From: CAZSSM01 sp964609385
Lineage (GTDB): Bacteria; Planctomycetota; Planctomycetia; Isosphaerales; Isosphaeraceae
Reading direction: 5' to 3'
DNA: 64,000 bases
NCBI GenBank assembly: GCA_964609385.1
Contig: CAZSSM010000033.1
Location: forward strand, 5,038-69,037
In this document: piece after piece, positions 45,766 to 56,900 of the stretch
How positions within the stretch are numbered: position 1 is the first letter of the stretch
How the letters are laid out: each line of letters begins with the position of its first letter
The notes under the pieces: generated by a model
Seen by the model: only the letters and a program-made list of their open reading frames with translations
What the model was told of the DNA's origin: nothing
The model's database searches: none
Translations under genes and position numbers: made by a program

Positions 45766-46518
45766 TACGCGGCTCCGACTCCCAGCGTCTTCTCAACGCG
45801 AGTGTAGCATTCCAAATGCTGGCAGGTCCGACCGGTCCTCGCAAAGCGATTCGAGGGGATCCCAGAAAAAAACGACCTCGGCGCAAGGTTGTGCCGCTCC
45901 CCCCCGTAATCCCCTCCGGAAACCGGGACGCGGTCGTCACTGGATAACCCCCACCAATCAGGGGAACGCCACGTGCATCGAAGCTCCCGAGACCCACAAT
46001 GGGCTCGTCTCGAACTCAAGTCCAGCACACGGCCTCCGTGTGTGTGCCACCCGTACGGAGTCACCCGATGTCAGCCCACAAGGATCCTCGATCGAACCAC
46101 GCATCGTTCCGTCCGGCTGATGAACACTGCCGACCCAAACCCGATGAAACTCGGAGTCGGCCTCGATCTACGGACGAACCGACTCACCGTCCAATCATCA
46201 CCCCCGAAAATCTTAAGCGTGCCAGACACCCAAATTGTGACAGGTCCCATGAACTTGTTGAATGTGATCCTGCCTGAGATCGCAAGAAAACCGAAAAAAC
46301 CTGACCAACTGCCCCGCTTCCAGTCCACGACCCGATGAGAGTCGACCCCAGTAGACCGCCAGACTGCCAATGATCCACCGACAAGCGACCGACCCAGGTC
46401 CCAATCAACACCCCGGTTGCTTCTGGTCAACATTTCGCCTCGCCCACCAAGCCCGCTTCGATTCGTCAACAGACTGTGTCAAGCCTCCGTGCACGACCTT
46501 CAACGCAGGACTCATCCG
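45766..46518. other. Divergent intergenic region, sigma gene (-) and giant RTX gene (+)
   Basis: About 750 bases without a supported gene. Besides the site at 45806-45820 it contains a hairpin CACACGG-CCT-CCGTGTG (46026-46042). The giant gene's frame stays open upstream to 46417, but the ATG pair at 46519 fits the LEPR-type start better. Confidence 0.5.
45806..45820. promoter_or_regulatory. Inverted repeat upstream of the third sigma gene
   Basis: AGCATT-CCA-AATGCT, perfectly symmetric, ends 40 bases before the sigma start codon. The position suits an operator or a promoter-linked site; no regulator is known. Confidence 0.35.
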
Positions 46519-49500
46519 ATGATGGACAGCGCCTTGCCAACAAACGCCTTGTCAACACGCCCTCGACGCCGACGGGCCACCCCGTCTCACAAGCCGACCG
46601 TTGCATTCGTCGAAACCTTGGAGAACCGAACCCTCCTGACGGTCGACCTGGCGACCTTCGGCAACGACGGGCTCGGCTTGCAGGTTGAGGTGGTCGGCGA
46701 CGCGGCCGAGTCGATCGTCATCCGCGAGCAGAACGATCTCATCGTGGTCGAGGGGAATTCGGGGGCACAAACCGCGACGATCCCCGCCTCGACCTTACAG
46801 TCCTTGAGGGTCTTCGGAGGGCCCGGCCACGATGAGATCGACCTAACACAGGTGACCGGCACCGACTTCCCCAGCCTGTTCAATGTCGAGGTCAACCCTA
46901 GGGCAGGCCGTGACCGGGTCGTGGGCAGCCCCTTGGCCGACACGATCGTCACCGAAGATGATCAGACCGATACCGTTCGGGGCGGGTCGGGGGCTGACCA
47001 GATCGTCTTCGACAGTCTAGACATCGTCCGAGACGCCAGCCCGCAGGTCCTCGCGCGGGGTATCCCCGCCTTCTTCGAAGCGCTCCAGGTCGCCATCGAC
47101 CAACAGATCTTCGACGAGCCGGTCCCCCTAGTCGGCTCGTACGGGTCTCAAGCCGTGCTCCAGGAAGAACTCGTCCTGCCCCTAGACGGCTGGAATTGGA
47201 ACACGACGACCACCAGGGCGGCGGTCGAGGATCATCTGATCGCGACGCTCGGCCTGGAGGCCAGCGATGGGCTCATCGCGGAGATCGAGGGCCAGGGCGA
47301 CCTCGGCGACTCGGCGATCACCCTCACGTTGAGCCTCGGACGCGACGACTACCAATTGACCGACCCCGGACGCTATCCGGAGCCCTACGACCGGGCGTTC
47401 ACCGGGCTGGAAGGCGATCCCAACACATCGGCAACCACCGATCGACTGGCGTTACATTTGGGCAACACCCGGACCAAGGTCTCCCTCGACTGGTCGATGG
47501 AGGTCACCTTCGGGGCCGACGGGAACGGTTTCTATGCCCGACTTCCCGAGGGCCTCGACCCGGAGATCACCGACCTGTTGACCATCGAACTCGATGCGAC
47601 CCTCCGCGAACAGGCCGGTCAACCCGGGCGAGTCGGAACGTCGGGATCGCTCGGCCATTTGAGCACTCACGAGATTTACGACGGTGACGCCAAGGTTAAT
47701 CCCGATGATCCCGGCCTCGGTTCGCGGTTCGCGGCCACCTATGAGATCGATCTGAGCCCTGAAGAGGGCCGGGCGACCTGGAACGACCTACCGACCCTCG
47801 ACGTCGAGGGGGCAATCACCTCGACGGTCTCGCGGATCGACTTGGACGTGATCGCCGGGTTCGCTGGCCCCGGGGACGACTCCGTTTTCGACCTGATCTA
47901 TCGCGCGGATTTCGAGATGGGTTGGGATTTCATCGACGCCGACCCCGAGAACATCGTCTACCGTTCCGAGGTCCAGCGCGTCACCGGCCCTGTGACACAC
48001 CCGTTCACGCTCAGCTTCGAAGGGGAAACGACCGGCCCGCTGAACATGCTGATGTCGGCCAATCAGATCGAGCGAGCGCTTGAGGGCCTCTCGGGGATCG
48101 GGCCGGAAGGTTCGAGTGCGCTCGACGATTTCGAAGGGGTCCTGGTCAACGAGTTGCCCTTCGAAGGGGGCTTCGAGATCACGTTCGTCGGCCTCAATGC
48201 GCATCGGGACGTACCCCTGCTCGAGGTCAACGACACGTCGCGATTCACCGTTACCGAGGTGGTCGCCGGTTCGGGCTGGGGTGAGACGCCCCAGATCCGG
48301 TTCGACTCGGTCGCCTTCGATGTCGGTTTCCTCTTCGGTGGCTTCATCACACCGATCGTCCAGAGGGTCCAACAGATCACCGCGCCGTTGCAACCAATGG
48401 TCGATCTGCTCCAATCGCCCGTCCCGTTGCTCTCGATGTTGGGTGAAAGCCTTACCTTCTCACGCTTGTTCTTCGGCTCGGGGGCCGATTCGTTCCTCGA
48501 CGCCATCGCGACGATCAACGCCTTGGACATCCCCGACGATGGTAGCGGGGCGATCTTCGTCGACCTAGGCTCGTTCCAGGTGCGCGATCCGCGCTTGAGC
48601 CCGGCGGTGCAACTGATCGGCAGCCCGGCGGAGACAGAGTCGACCCTTAGCGCGGTTCGTCGTCGAGGGAACTCCGATCCCAACGCCGAGGAGGATCCCC
48701 AGGTCAAGACCTTCATCGACGACACCGTCGAGAAGGGGAACGGCCTGCAGTTCCCGATCCTGACCGATCCGAACCAGACCTTCGCCCTGATGCTCGCCGC
48801 TCCGGCCGACCTGTTCACCTATGACCTGCCCCAGTTCGGCCGGAGCGTCACGATCGAGCGTTCCTATCCGATCTATCCCGGCATCAACGCCAAGTTCTTC
48901 GGAAGCCTGGGCGTCGAGGTCGACCTCGATTTCGGATATGACACGCACGGCATCGACCTCTACCGCAAATTCGGCGACCCGCTCTCAATCCTAGACGGCT
49001 TCTACCTGATGGATCGGGTCGGCGGCGTCGCCTCGGCGCCCGATAAGCCCGAGATCGTCTTCACCGCCGAGGTCGGCGTCGGCATCGAGTTGGGTCTGCC
49101 CGAGATCCCCTACCTCGCCGAGGTCACCCTTGGTGTTTCGGGCGGGATCCGAGGAACCTTGGAACTCGACCTGGCCGACTTCGATAACGACGGCGATCCG
49201 GCCAACGGTCAGGGGGACGGCCGCGTCCGAGGCAGCGAACTGAAGCGTTTGATCGATGCCGACCCGTTCTACGTCTTCAACGCTTCGGGCTCGCTGGTCG
49301 CCTTCCTACGCATTGGAGTCGACATCGTTATGTTTCCCCGATCCATATTCGAGTGGGTCGTCTTCACCTGGTCGTACGAGCCGTTGAACCTGACGATCCT
49401 CGAGTTCGCCGGCGCCCCCCGGTCGCTGACCGCCGGCTCGACCGGTTGCGACGCCGAACCCGAGTTGGGCTACGTCTCCTCCAACGGGACCCTGCACCTC

Positions 49501-52500
49501 AATGCTGGCCTCCCAGCCAATGACGCCCGCTACGGCGTCCCGTTCGCGAACCCCGGCGAGGCGGACAACTACACGGTCAGCCCCGTCTCCTACGACGAAG
49601 AAACCGGTCTGGAGACCGTGGAGGTCCGGGCCGAGTTCGTCTGCGGAGGCGTGACCCGCGAGGTGACCAAAACCTACGACGGGGTCCGTCGGATTGAAGC
49701 CGACTCGGGTCCCGGCGACGACCGGATCCAGATCGGCGACGTGCGTTCCGACTTCGCGATCGATGCGGGGGCGGGCAACGACCGGATCGACTACGACGGC
49801 CGGGGCCGAGCCTGGATCCTCGGCGGGGCCGGCAACGACACCCTTGATGGATCGATCGGCGACGACGCCCTGGCCGGAGGCGAGGGTGACGACTGGCTCT
49901 ATGGTCGCGAAGGTGATGACCGCCTCTTCTCCGCCGAGGGTGATTTCACCAGTCCCGGCGGATTCCTCGGCGGTCGCACCCTGCGCGGCGATGTCCTCTT
50001 CGGTGGCGAAGGCAACGACCAACTCTGGGCTAACGGCGACGGCGAGGTGAACCTCTTCGGCGAGGACGGCGACGACATCTTGCATTGGACCTACGACGGG
50101 GCGACCCGGAGCGACCAGTGGCTCGACGGTGGCGATGGCCAAGATCGGCTCTTCGTCCAATTCGGTCCCGGCGACGACCGGATCGAGCTTCAGCCGGCGG
50201 TCTTCGACGGTTGGAAGATCCATGACATCGGCATCGACGTACAGACGGTCGACGCCGAACCGATCACCGTTTTCGTCGACGGGATCGAGACCCAAGAACT
50301 CAACATGGGTCGCGGCGCCGACCGGGTCACCTTCGAGACCGGGACCACGCTGCCGGGAGACCTCGACCTGTCGGTCGATCTCGGTGAGGTCGCCGCACCC
50401 GACGGCGACCCGGACGTCGTCTCGATCCTGGGGACGAATGGCAACGACGAGATCACGATGGACGCCCAAGACTCAGGAGTCGTCCGCGGCGGGTCGGTGG
50501 TCGATCTCAACTGGGCCGGGATCTCCCCACGGATCTACGGCGGTGGCGCGTCCGAGGACCAATTGATCGTCGACGCACAGGCTGGGCACGACATCCTCCG
50601 CGCCCTTCCCAATGCGGCCGACTTCTCCGGACTCCGCGTCAAGTTGACCGGCGGCGACGGGAACGACCTCCTCATCGGAGGTCCAGGCGACGACCACCTC
50701 GAGGCTGGTGCGGGCGATGACACCGTCCTGGGAGGTGACGGCAACGATTCGATCATCGGCACGAATGGGAATAACTTGATCGAGGCCGGTGCAGGCGACG
50801 ACACGATCTGGGGCGGACATGAAGACGACCGCATCCGTGGTCAGCAAGGAATCGACACATACATTCTGAATGGCACGGGCGACAGCGAACAGATTCTCGT
50901 CGAGCACTTCAATACGGGAGTGGAGGATCAGTTACTCGTCCAACGGATCAACAGCGACTTGATCCGCGACGAGTTGGATATTGTCATGGAGGTCGAGGGG
51001 GTCTCCTTGCAGGGTCTTGGCGGGAACGACCTGATCGACGCCTCCGCCCTCGACCAGGAGGCGCTTGATGCTGTCGGGATCGAACGCATGTCGCTCGGTG
51101 GCTACTTCGGACGAGACACCCTCATCGGATCGGCCGGCCCGGACGTCTTGAACGGAAGCTTCGACGACGACACCGTCCATGGTGGTGCGGGCGACGACAC
51201 GATCGTCGGGGGAACGTTCCTATTCGGGGGAAATTTGGATCAGAGCGATGGAGGCGGCGGATTCGATCGCTATCTCTTGCAAGGCTCCACTGGACCCGAC
51301 ACCGTCAGGCTCGACCGAGACAACGGGTTCTCCAACGTTCGGCTTCAAACCGGTGCTTTGAGCGAGCATGTCGATCAGATCGCTGGTTTCGAGCAAATCG
51401 AAATCGAAGGGGGGATCGGCAATGATTCGGTCGACTTGAGAAATCTCACAGGATTCGATCTCAATCTGATGGGCAACCCCCAATTCGTGCTCGATGGAGG
51501 ACAAGGGAACGACACGCTCCACGGTTCGGGATCGCACGACACCCTGATCAGCGGTCCGGGTGACGACTTGCTCACTTCGCCGGCGGGCAATAATATTTTT
51601 ATCGTTCAAGGGTCGGGCGCGAAGTCGATCTCGGGAGGAGCCGGGACTGATTCGGTCCTCGTCGACAAGACGGCCTCTCCCGAGTCGGCTTTGGTCCAGG
51701 TGTCCGACGCCACCCTGGCCAATATGATTATGACGACCGTCGAACATCACTCTGATGAGATAGGTCAATGGGAGCTAACCCTCGACGTCCTGACATTCCA
51801 GGTCGAGGCGTTGGAGATCCGCACGGGGTCGGGGGCTGACGCGTTTCAGACCGATTCTCTAACCTTGGAGCGGTTCGACTCGGCGGGCCTGACGAGCCTC
51901 GTACTTGACGGCGGGGCGGGCGACGATCGGTTCGAGGCCCTGTCCGCCGCGCCGGAGACGGTGTACGGCCGAGACGGCGACGATGTCATCAACACCAACG
52001 GCAATGATCTCGCCTGGGGCGGACCGGGGAACGATCGGCTCTCGGCTGTTCAGGGCGGCCTCGACCTTGGCGGGCCGACGCTCTTCGGTGGAGACGGTGA
52101 CGATCGGCTCATCGTCCAGACGTTGCACGCTTCGGTCTCCGGCGGTGATGGCGTGGACTCGCTCGACCATTGGGTCCGATTCGACGATCCCGCGAACGAC
52201 TTGCTCGACCGGATCGCGCTTTATCATGACCCAGGCCGCAACGCCATCCAATCGGTCCGGACCGAACTGCGGGACGGATCTCCGATCGGTCATCACGATT
52301 ACGCGGAGATCGAGTCACTGACAGTGGTCCAGACCTTCGACTCGAGCGACGATGCAACGAGGCACTTGGGAATGATCGACGCCTCCGGGCTCAGCAAGGC
52401 CGCGTTAGAGGCATTAGGATTGGACGGGGTGACCCTCATCGGCGGATTCGGACCCGATACGCTGATCGGATCGGGCGGTCACGATCTCTTGGTGGGTCAC

Positions 52501-53778
52501 GCTTCGTTCGATTCTCTCGGCCTTGACCCGAACCCCGATGTGATCCGTGGGGGTCCGGGCAACGACACGATCGTCCTCGGCGCCGGGGACGATCTGGCCT
52601 TTGGGGGAGCCGGTCACGATGTCCTCCAGGCGATCGCCGGCGGGGAACGCACCCCGAGCGGCCTGGACGACCTGATCCTCGGGGTATACGACCCGACGCT
52701 CGGAGCCGCCGCGATCACCTGGATCGATCGCAGCACTGGAGAGATCTATGGGATCGACATTATCCTCGACACCGAGGAGTTCCACGTTAGCGGCTCCGAT
52801 GGAGACGACGTCCTCGACTTCCGAGGCCTGGATCCGCTGCCGGGGCTGAGCGGCGTTTCTCTGGTCGGGGATGCAGGCGACGACTCGATCCTCGGGACGG
52901 ACCGCGCGGACACCCTCTCGGGAGGCGACGGGGACGACACCATCGAGGGTTCCGACGGCAACGACTCGATCCTCGGCGAATGGGGCGCGGACACCTTGTT
53001 GGGTGGTGAGGGAGCCGACACCCTCCGGGGAGGCCACGGCAGTGATCGAATTGTGGCCGCCCGAGGTGCCGATCTGATCGTCGATCTGTTCGGCGACAAC
53101 TTCATCCGCGCCGGAGATGGCAGCGACACCGTGACCGCCGGGGACGGCGACGACACGATCGAGGGCAACCGCTTCCCAGATCTGATCAATGCGGGCCACG
53201 GGAACAACGTCGTTGACGGCGGCGGGGACGACGACACGATCACCGCCGGTGATGGCGACGACATCCTCCGGGGTCAATTCGGCGATGACTCGATCAACGG
53301 CGGTGCGGGCGATGACACGCTCTTGGGCGGCAACTCGCGCGACACGCTCATCGGCGGCATCGGTGAGGATTCCATCGACGGTGGCAACGGCTTCGACTCG
53401 ATCCTGGGTGGTTCGGGCGATGACACGCTGATCAACGGCCGCGGGCGCGACACCCTCGATGGTGGAGCTGGTGCCGACACCTTAAAGGTCAACCACTTCG
53501 CCGCCTCGAGCATCACCGAACTGGCCCGCTCGGGTCAGGGCGACCATATCCTTCGCCGTCGCGCGACGCCGAGCGGTCCGGTCTTGGACGTCGATGTGTT
53601 GCTTGTCGATGCGCTAGATATGCTCCTGCTGTCCTTAAATGCCGGAAACGACACCTTGAAGGTCGCGTCCGACTTCAACGGCCTTCGGACCCATGTCGAC
53701 GGCGGCGCGGGCACCGACCTCTCGGAGATCCCCGACGAGGTCGCCGACCAGTTCACCCTCTCCAACTTCGAAGACTGA
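46519..53778 (+). CDS. Giant secreted LEPR-type protein with RTX calcium-binding repeats
   Basis: A 2,419-residue protein (ATG 46519). The N-terminus is basic and has FVETLENRTLLTVDL, a LEPR-XLL variant. Residues about 40-170 have beta-helix/RTX-like character (GGPGHDEIDLTQVTGTD, GGSGADQIVFD). Residues about 170-1070 are a large unrecognised region, rich in acidic residues, with a short EF-hand-like acidic loop (DFDNDGDPANGQGDGRVRG). Residues about 1075-2330 contain repeated GGxGxDxL nonapeptides grouped into arrays and interrupted by 100-200-residue spacers. A type I secretion signal is not obvious. It is probably a calcium-stiffened surface or matrix protein. Its 3' end converges on the next protease gene. 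Confidence 0.85.
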   Translation: MMDSALPTNALSTRPRRRRATPSHKPTVAFVETLENRTLLTVDLATFGNDGLGLQVEVVGDAAESIVIREQNDLIVVEGNSGAQTATIPASTLQSLRVFGGPGHDEIDLTQVTGTDFPSLFNVEVNPRAGRDRVVGSPLADTIVTEDDQTDTVRGGSGADQIVFDSLDIVRDASPQVLARGIPAFFEALQVAIDQQIFDEPVPLVGSYGSQAVLQEELVLPLDGWNWNTTTTRAAVEDHLIATLGLEASDGLIAEIEGQGDLGDSAITLTLSLGRDDYQLTDPGRYPEPYDRAFTGLEGDPNTSATTDRLALHLGNTRTKVSLDWSMEVTFGADGNGFYARLPEGLDPEITDLLTIELDATLREQAGQPGRVGTSGSLGHLSTHEIYDGDAKVNPDDPGLGSRFAATYEIDLSPEEGRATWNDLPTLDVEGAITSTVSRIDLDVIAGFAGPGDDSVFDLIYRADFEMGWDFIDADPENIVYRSEVQRVTGPVTHPFTLSFEGETTGPLNMLMSANQIERALEGLSGIGPEGSSALDDFEGVLVNELPFEGGFEITFVGLNAHRDVPLLEVNDTSRFTVTEVVAGSGWGETPQIRFDSVAFDVGFLFGGFITPIVQRVQQITAPLQPMVDLLQSPVPLLSMLGESLTFSRLFFGSGADSFLDAIATINALDIPDDGSGAIFVDLGSFQVRDPRLSPAVQLIGSPAETESTLSAVRRRGNSDPNAEEDPQVKTFIDDTVEKGNGLQFPILTDPNQTFALMLAAPADLFTYDLPQFGRSVTIERSYPIYPGINAKFFGSLGVEVDLDFGYDTHGIDLYRKFGDPLSILDGFYLMDRVGGVASAPDKPEIVFTAEVGVGIELGLPEIPYLAEVTLGVSGGIRGTLELDLADFDNDGDPANGQGDGRVRGSELKRLIDADPFYVFNASGSLVAFLRIGVDIVMFPRSIFEWVVFTWSYEPLNLTILEFAGAPRSLTAGSTGCDAEPELGYVSSNGTLHLNAGLPANDARYGVPFANPGEADNYTVSPVSYDEETGLETVEVRAEFVCGGVTREVTKTYDGVRRIEADSGPGDDRIQIGDVRSDFAIDAGAGNDRIDYDGRGRAWILGGAGNDTLDGSIGDDALAGGEGDDWLYGREGDDRLFSAEGDFTSPGGFLGGRTLRGDVLFGGEGNDQLWANGDGEVNLFGEDGDDILHWTYDGATRSDQWLDGGDGQDRLFVQFGPGDDRIELQPAVFDGWKIHDIGIDVQTVDAEPITVFVDGIETQELNMGRGADRVTFETGTTLPGDLDLSVDLGEVAAPDGDPDVVSILGTNGNDEITMDAQDSGVVRGGSVVDLNWAGISPRIYGGGASEDQLIVDAQAGHDILRALPNAADFSGLRVKLTGGDGNDLLIGGPGDDHLEAGAGDDTVLGGDGNDSIIGTNGNNLIEAGAGDDTIWGGHEDDRIRGQQGIDTYILNGTGDSEQILVEHFNTGVEDQLLVQRINSDLIRDELDIVMEVEGVSLQGLGGNDLIDASALDQEALDAVGIERMSLGGYFGRDTLIGSAGPDVLNGSFDDDTVHGGAGDDTIVGGTFLFGGNLDQSDGGGGFDRYLLQGSTGPDTVRLDRDNGFSNVRLQTGALSEHVDQIAGFEQIEIEGGIGNDSVDLRNLTGFDLNLMGNPQFVLDGGQGNDTLHGSGSHDTLISGPGDDLLTSPAGNNIFIVQGSGAKSISGGAGTDSVLVDKTASPESALVQVSDATLANMIMTTVEHHSDEIGQWELTLDVLTFQVEALEIRTGSGADAFQTDSLTLERFDSAGLTSLVLDGGAGDDRFEALSAAPETVYGRDGDDVINTNGNDLAWGGPGNDRLSAVQGGLDLGGPTLFGGDGDDRLIVQTLHASVSGGDGVDSLDHWVRFDDPANDLLDRIALYHDPGRNAIQSVRTELRDGSPIGHHDYAEIESLTVVQTFDSSDDATRHLGMIDASGLSKAALEALGLDGVTLIGGFGPDTLIGSGGHDLLVGHASFDSLGLDPNPDVIRGGPGNDTIVLGAGDDLAFGGAGHDVLQAIAGGERTPSGLDDLILGVYDPTLGAAAITWIDRSTGEIYGIDIILDTEEFHVSGSDGDDVLDFRGLDPLPGLSGVSLVGDAGDDSILGTDRADTLSGGDGDDTIEGSDGNDSILGEWGADTLLGGEGADTLRGGHGSDRIVAARGADLIVDLFGDNFIRAGDGSDTVTAGDGDDTIEGNRFPDLINAGHGNNVVDGGGDDDTITAGDGDDILRGQFGDDSINGGAGDDTLLGGNSRDTLIGGIGEDSIDGGNGFDSILGGSGDDTLINGRGRDTLDGGAGADTLKVNHFAASSITELARSGQGDHILRRRATPSGPVLDVDVLLVDALDMLLLSLNAGNDTLKVASDFNGLRTHVDGGAGTDLSEIPDEVADQFTLSNFED
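49740..53500 (+). repeat. RTX repeat blocks of the giant protein
   Basis: Several blocks of the haemolysin-type nonapeptide (GGAGNDTLDGSIGDDAL, GGAGDDTLLGGNSRDTLIGG and others), separated by spacer domains that contain LRLDR- or IDASGL-type beta segments. Spacers with DASALDQEALDAVGIERMSL and DASGLSKAALEALGLDGVTL are related to each other. Confidence 0.85.
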
Positions 53779-53849
53779 GCCGAACGTCGATCCTCGGGAC
53801 GACGATGCCTCGACGATCAGTCTGAAATCGTAATCAGTACATCAACACG

Positions 53850-53885
53850 AACGGCCGCCCGGGGCGAAGGACCCGGGCGGCCGTT
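53850..53885. terminator. Bidirectional terminator-like hairpin between convergent genes
   Basis: The arms AACGGCCGCCCGGG (53850-53863) and CCCGGGCGGCCGTT (53872-53885) form a perfect 14-bp stem around an 8-base loop. It lies 72 bases after the RTX gene and 71 bases after the protease gene's stop. There is no T tract, but the stem is very strong and its position fits both transcripts. Confidence 0.75.
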
Positions 53886-53955
53886 GATGTTGGATGAGGT
53901 TGTCAGGGACGCCGCTCGCCGACGATCGGGCGTCGGCGAGGGCTTCGCATTGAGA

Positions 53956-56900
53956 TCAGAGCCCGAAGAAGTCGCCGATATCCTCGACTGTGTCCTTAAT
54001 CGTGTCGTAGGTGTCTTCGAGGAACTCGTCGACAACGCTTGGGTTCTCGACGTTATAGACCGGCTTGTTCCGGATGATGTCCTCAGCGACATCTCGGCGA
54101 CTCTCGCGGCGTTCGAGGACCTGCCTGTAGAGTTCGTTCCGCGTGAATTGCGGATCGGTCGTGTCCTGCGGAACCTGTTGGCTGGAGGCCGAGGGGCTGC
54201 CAGCAGTCCCGTTGCCGTTGGACGATCCCTCTGAGGTCGACTGGTTACTGCCGCTCCCGGAGTTGTCGAGCGCGACCGGATCTCCGACCTCACCCGCGGT
54301 GACCGGGCTGCCTGGGTCGGTCGTGGAGGACGTCGGGGGTCCAGACATGAGGCCGAGAAGCTGGCCGAGCGGGCTGGTCGGGTCGACCCCGCTGTCATCG
54401 CTGACCAAGGGCGAGAGCGGCGAGGTCCCGCCGTTGTTGGACGACCCGCCCGAATTGTCCGGGTTGGTCGCGGTATCGACCGGGGCACCGGGGTCGTTGG
54501 TGTTGGCCGCGGGATCGTTGTCGGCCACCCGGTCCGACCCAGTCTGGTCGACCGGATCGGTGTCCTGGATTTGGGTGGCCAGTGCCCGCTGACGCGCTTG
54601 CATGACACGGGGGTCCGTGCTGAACAGATCGAAGTCGGGATTGATCGCCAGCGGATCCTCGCCCTCGCCCAGGCCGAACTGGAACCGCCGCGGGTCGACG
54701 TTACGGAACTGCTCGATGATCGAGGGCGGGATCGGGGCGAAGACATACTGCGGGAGTAGCCGGTGAAGGTCGGTCCAGGGCCGGTTGGCATCGGGATCGA
54801 CCAGGAACCCGTTGGCCGAAGCCCGCTGACGGTCGGTGACAACGAACTGGTCGGGCAGCGGGAGGAGGTTGTGGACCAAGGTCTCGTACTGGGTGATCGA
54901 GACGACGCCGTTGAGCTGCCCATCCGCGACGAAGTCGAAGAAGTTGAACCGTCGCTGGAGGACGTCCGGATCGTCAGGGGTCTCCAAGGTCCCGGTGGGC
55001 GTCGGCTCATCGAAGGGCCGATCGTTGCCGCCGAGCAATCGAGCCATGGCCCCCTCTTCGGCGAGTCCCCGCGACTCGGCCGAGTCGACGAAGCTCTGAA
55101 GCTCCTCGGCCGTGATCAAAGCATTGTTGTTGGTGTCGATGACCGAGAGCATGTCGCGTTCGATGAGGAACTGCAGAGCGATCTGGCCTTCGATGGCGGC
55201 GATAGCGTTGCCGACATCGACGCGGGCGAAGTCGCGCGGCGTGCCCAGACCGATCAGCAGCGGAGCTTCGAAGGCGGACTGGAACCGCGGATCGTCGGGC
55301 GCCGGCACGGCGGTCCACTGGAGGATCCCGTAGATCGAGTCGGGGTTGGCGTAGACCGACAGGTCTCGGAGTTCGCCCACGCCGAAGTTCAGTGAGTTGA
55401 CGCCGACCGGTTGGGTCAGGTACGGGTCGACGGTCGAGCCCTCAACGTTCAATTCGGACCAGTAGTCGATGGCCGAGGCGACGATGGCGATCGAACCGGT
55501 CACCAGGGCTGAGGAGAGCGACGTGCCACCCTCTCGGAGGAGCAACTCGTCGTTGGCCGCCTCGGCGGTCCTCAGATTGAAGACTGGGATGTTGATGACC
55601 GGGGCGACGAAGTCGGTCGTCGTGGTCCGGTTGACCGCCGGACTGATCCGGTCGACGAAGATGGCGAAGCCATCGTTATTGAAGGGGGCCAACTCGGGGG
55701 CCAGCGTGACGCCGTTATCAAAGACGATGTGCGTCCCCCGGGTCCGTTCGACGGGCCCTTGGAACGGGTCGTCGGGCGTCGAGTCGGGGCCGAGGTCGAA
55801 GGTCGAGGGGAAAGACCCGGAGACCGAGATGACCTCGTTGAAGAGGGCCGGGATCGACTCGCCGACGAACTCGCCGCTGGCGAAGTCATCGACGTCGCTG
55901 AACTGACCCGACGGGGCGACCGGAGCGATCCCGACGTTCCGGAATTGGCGAAGCTGGCTCTTGATGGCCAAGCTGATCTTGGGGAACTCGCGGAAGAACT
56001 CGCCCTCGGTGGCGAAGACGGCACCGTCTGGGTCGGGCGCCCCGCCGTCGAGGACCGTCGGCGCGTTCTGGGTGCCGAAGCCAATGTTCGCCGCGATGAC
56101 CCGGTCGAGCTGGCCGGGCCGGATCGGGTCGGGCACGAACGGGTTATCGGCGACGAAGTCCAGACCTTCGAAGAAGAGCTGGAAGCTGGTCGTCGGCGAA
56201 CTGATCGTATCACCGGGCAAGGGTGAGGGCGGGATCGGCAAGCCCGGTCGGTTGACGAAGACGTCGACCGGCTGGATCGTCGCCTGGGGAACCATCTGGG
56301 TGATCACCGAGGCAATGAGGGTCCCGTGGCCCGTGGGGACGACGTCACCGGGGTCCGAGGGATTGAGATCGTCGTTACCGGGTCCACCGAAGGCGATGTT
56401 GCGTCCCTCGGCGACACGACCGCGGAATCCGGTTGTGTTGGCATCGACACCCGTGTCGATGACCGCCACGGCGCTGTCCTGACCTTCGTACGGAACACCC
56501 AAGCTCCGCAGGTCGCCCAGACCGATCAGCGAGCCCGTATCCGAGTTGGCCAGGCTCGTAGTTGTCTTGAACTGGTAGATGCCGTCATTGTCCGAGGCAT
56601 AGAGGATCGAGCCATCGGCCGAGAAGTCGAGGCTCAGCGACGAGCTGAGGAACCCGTCGGGTCCGACCAACGAGGAAACGTTGAAGCCATCAGCGAACGG
56701 GAAGACCTGACCGTCGGGCGCGATCCGGAGGATCGTGCCGCCAAGGGCATCGATGCCGTTGGGTTGATAGTCGATGATGAGGGAGTTGTCCTCGGGATCG
56801 TCCAGGCCGATGAACCCCGTCAGGTCGATCGAGAGCGGTCCGTCGCTGGTCAAGGGGACCAGCACGTTCACGTCGCCGAAGACCGGGTTGCCGTCGTCAT

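Noticed and set aside
46071..46469. 132-codon frame on the - strand upstream of the giant gene
   Set aside because: No ribosome site or family features, and it lies in the promoter region of the + strand gene.
49306..50469. Open frame of 387 codons on the - strand
   Set aside because: It is the mirror of RTX-coding DNA in the giant gene.
49740..53500. Regularly spaced short DNA repeats, considered as a CRISPR array
   Set aside because: The periodicity is 27 or 54 bases and codes for GGxGxD nonapeptides in one frame. The units are degenerate and have no unique spacers or cas genes nearby.
53817..55010. Open frame of 397 codons on the - strand
   Set aside because: It is out of frame inside the S8/EF-hand gene. 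The product is a Ser/Arg/Pro-rich string typical of a shifted frame, and it crosses the terminator hairpin.
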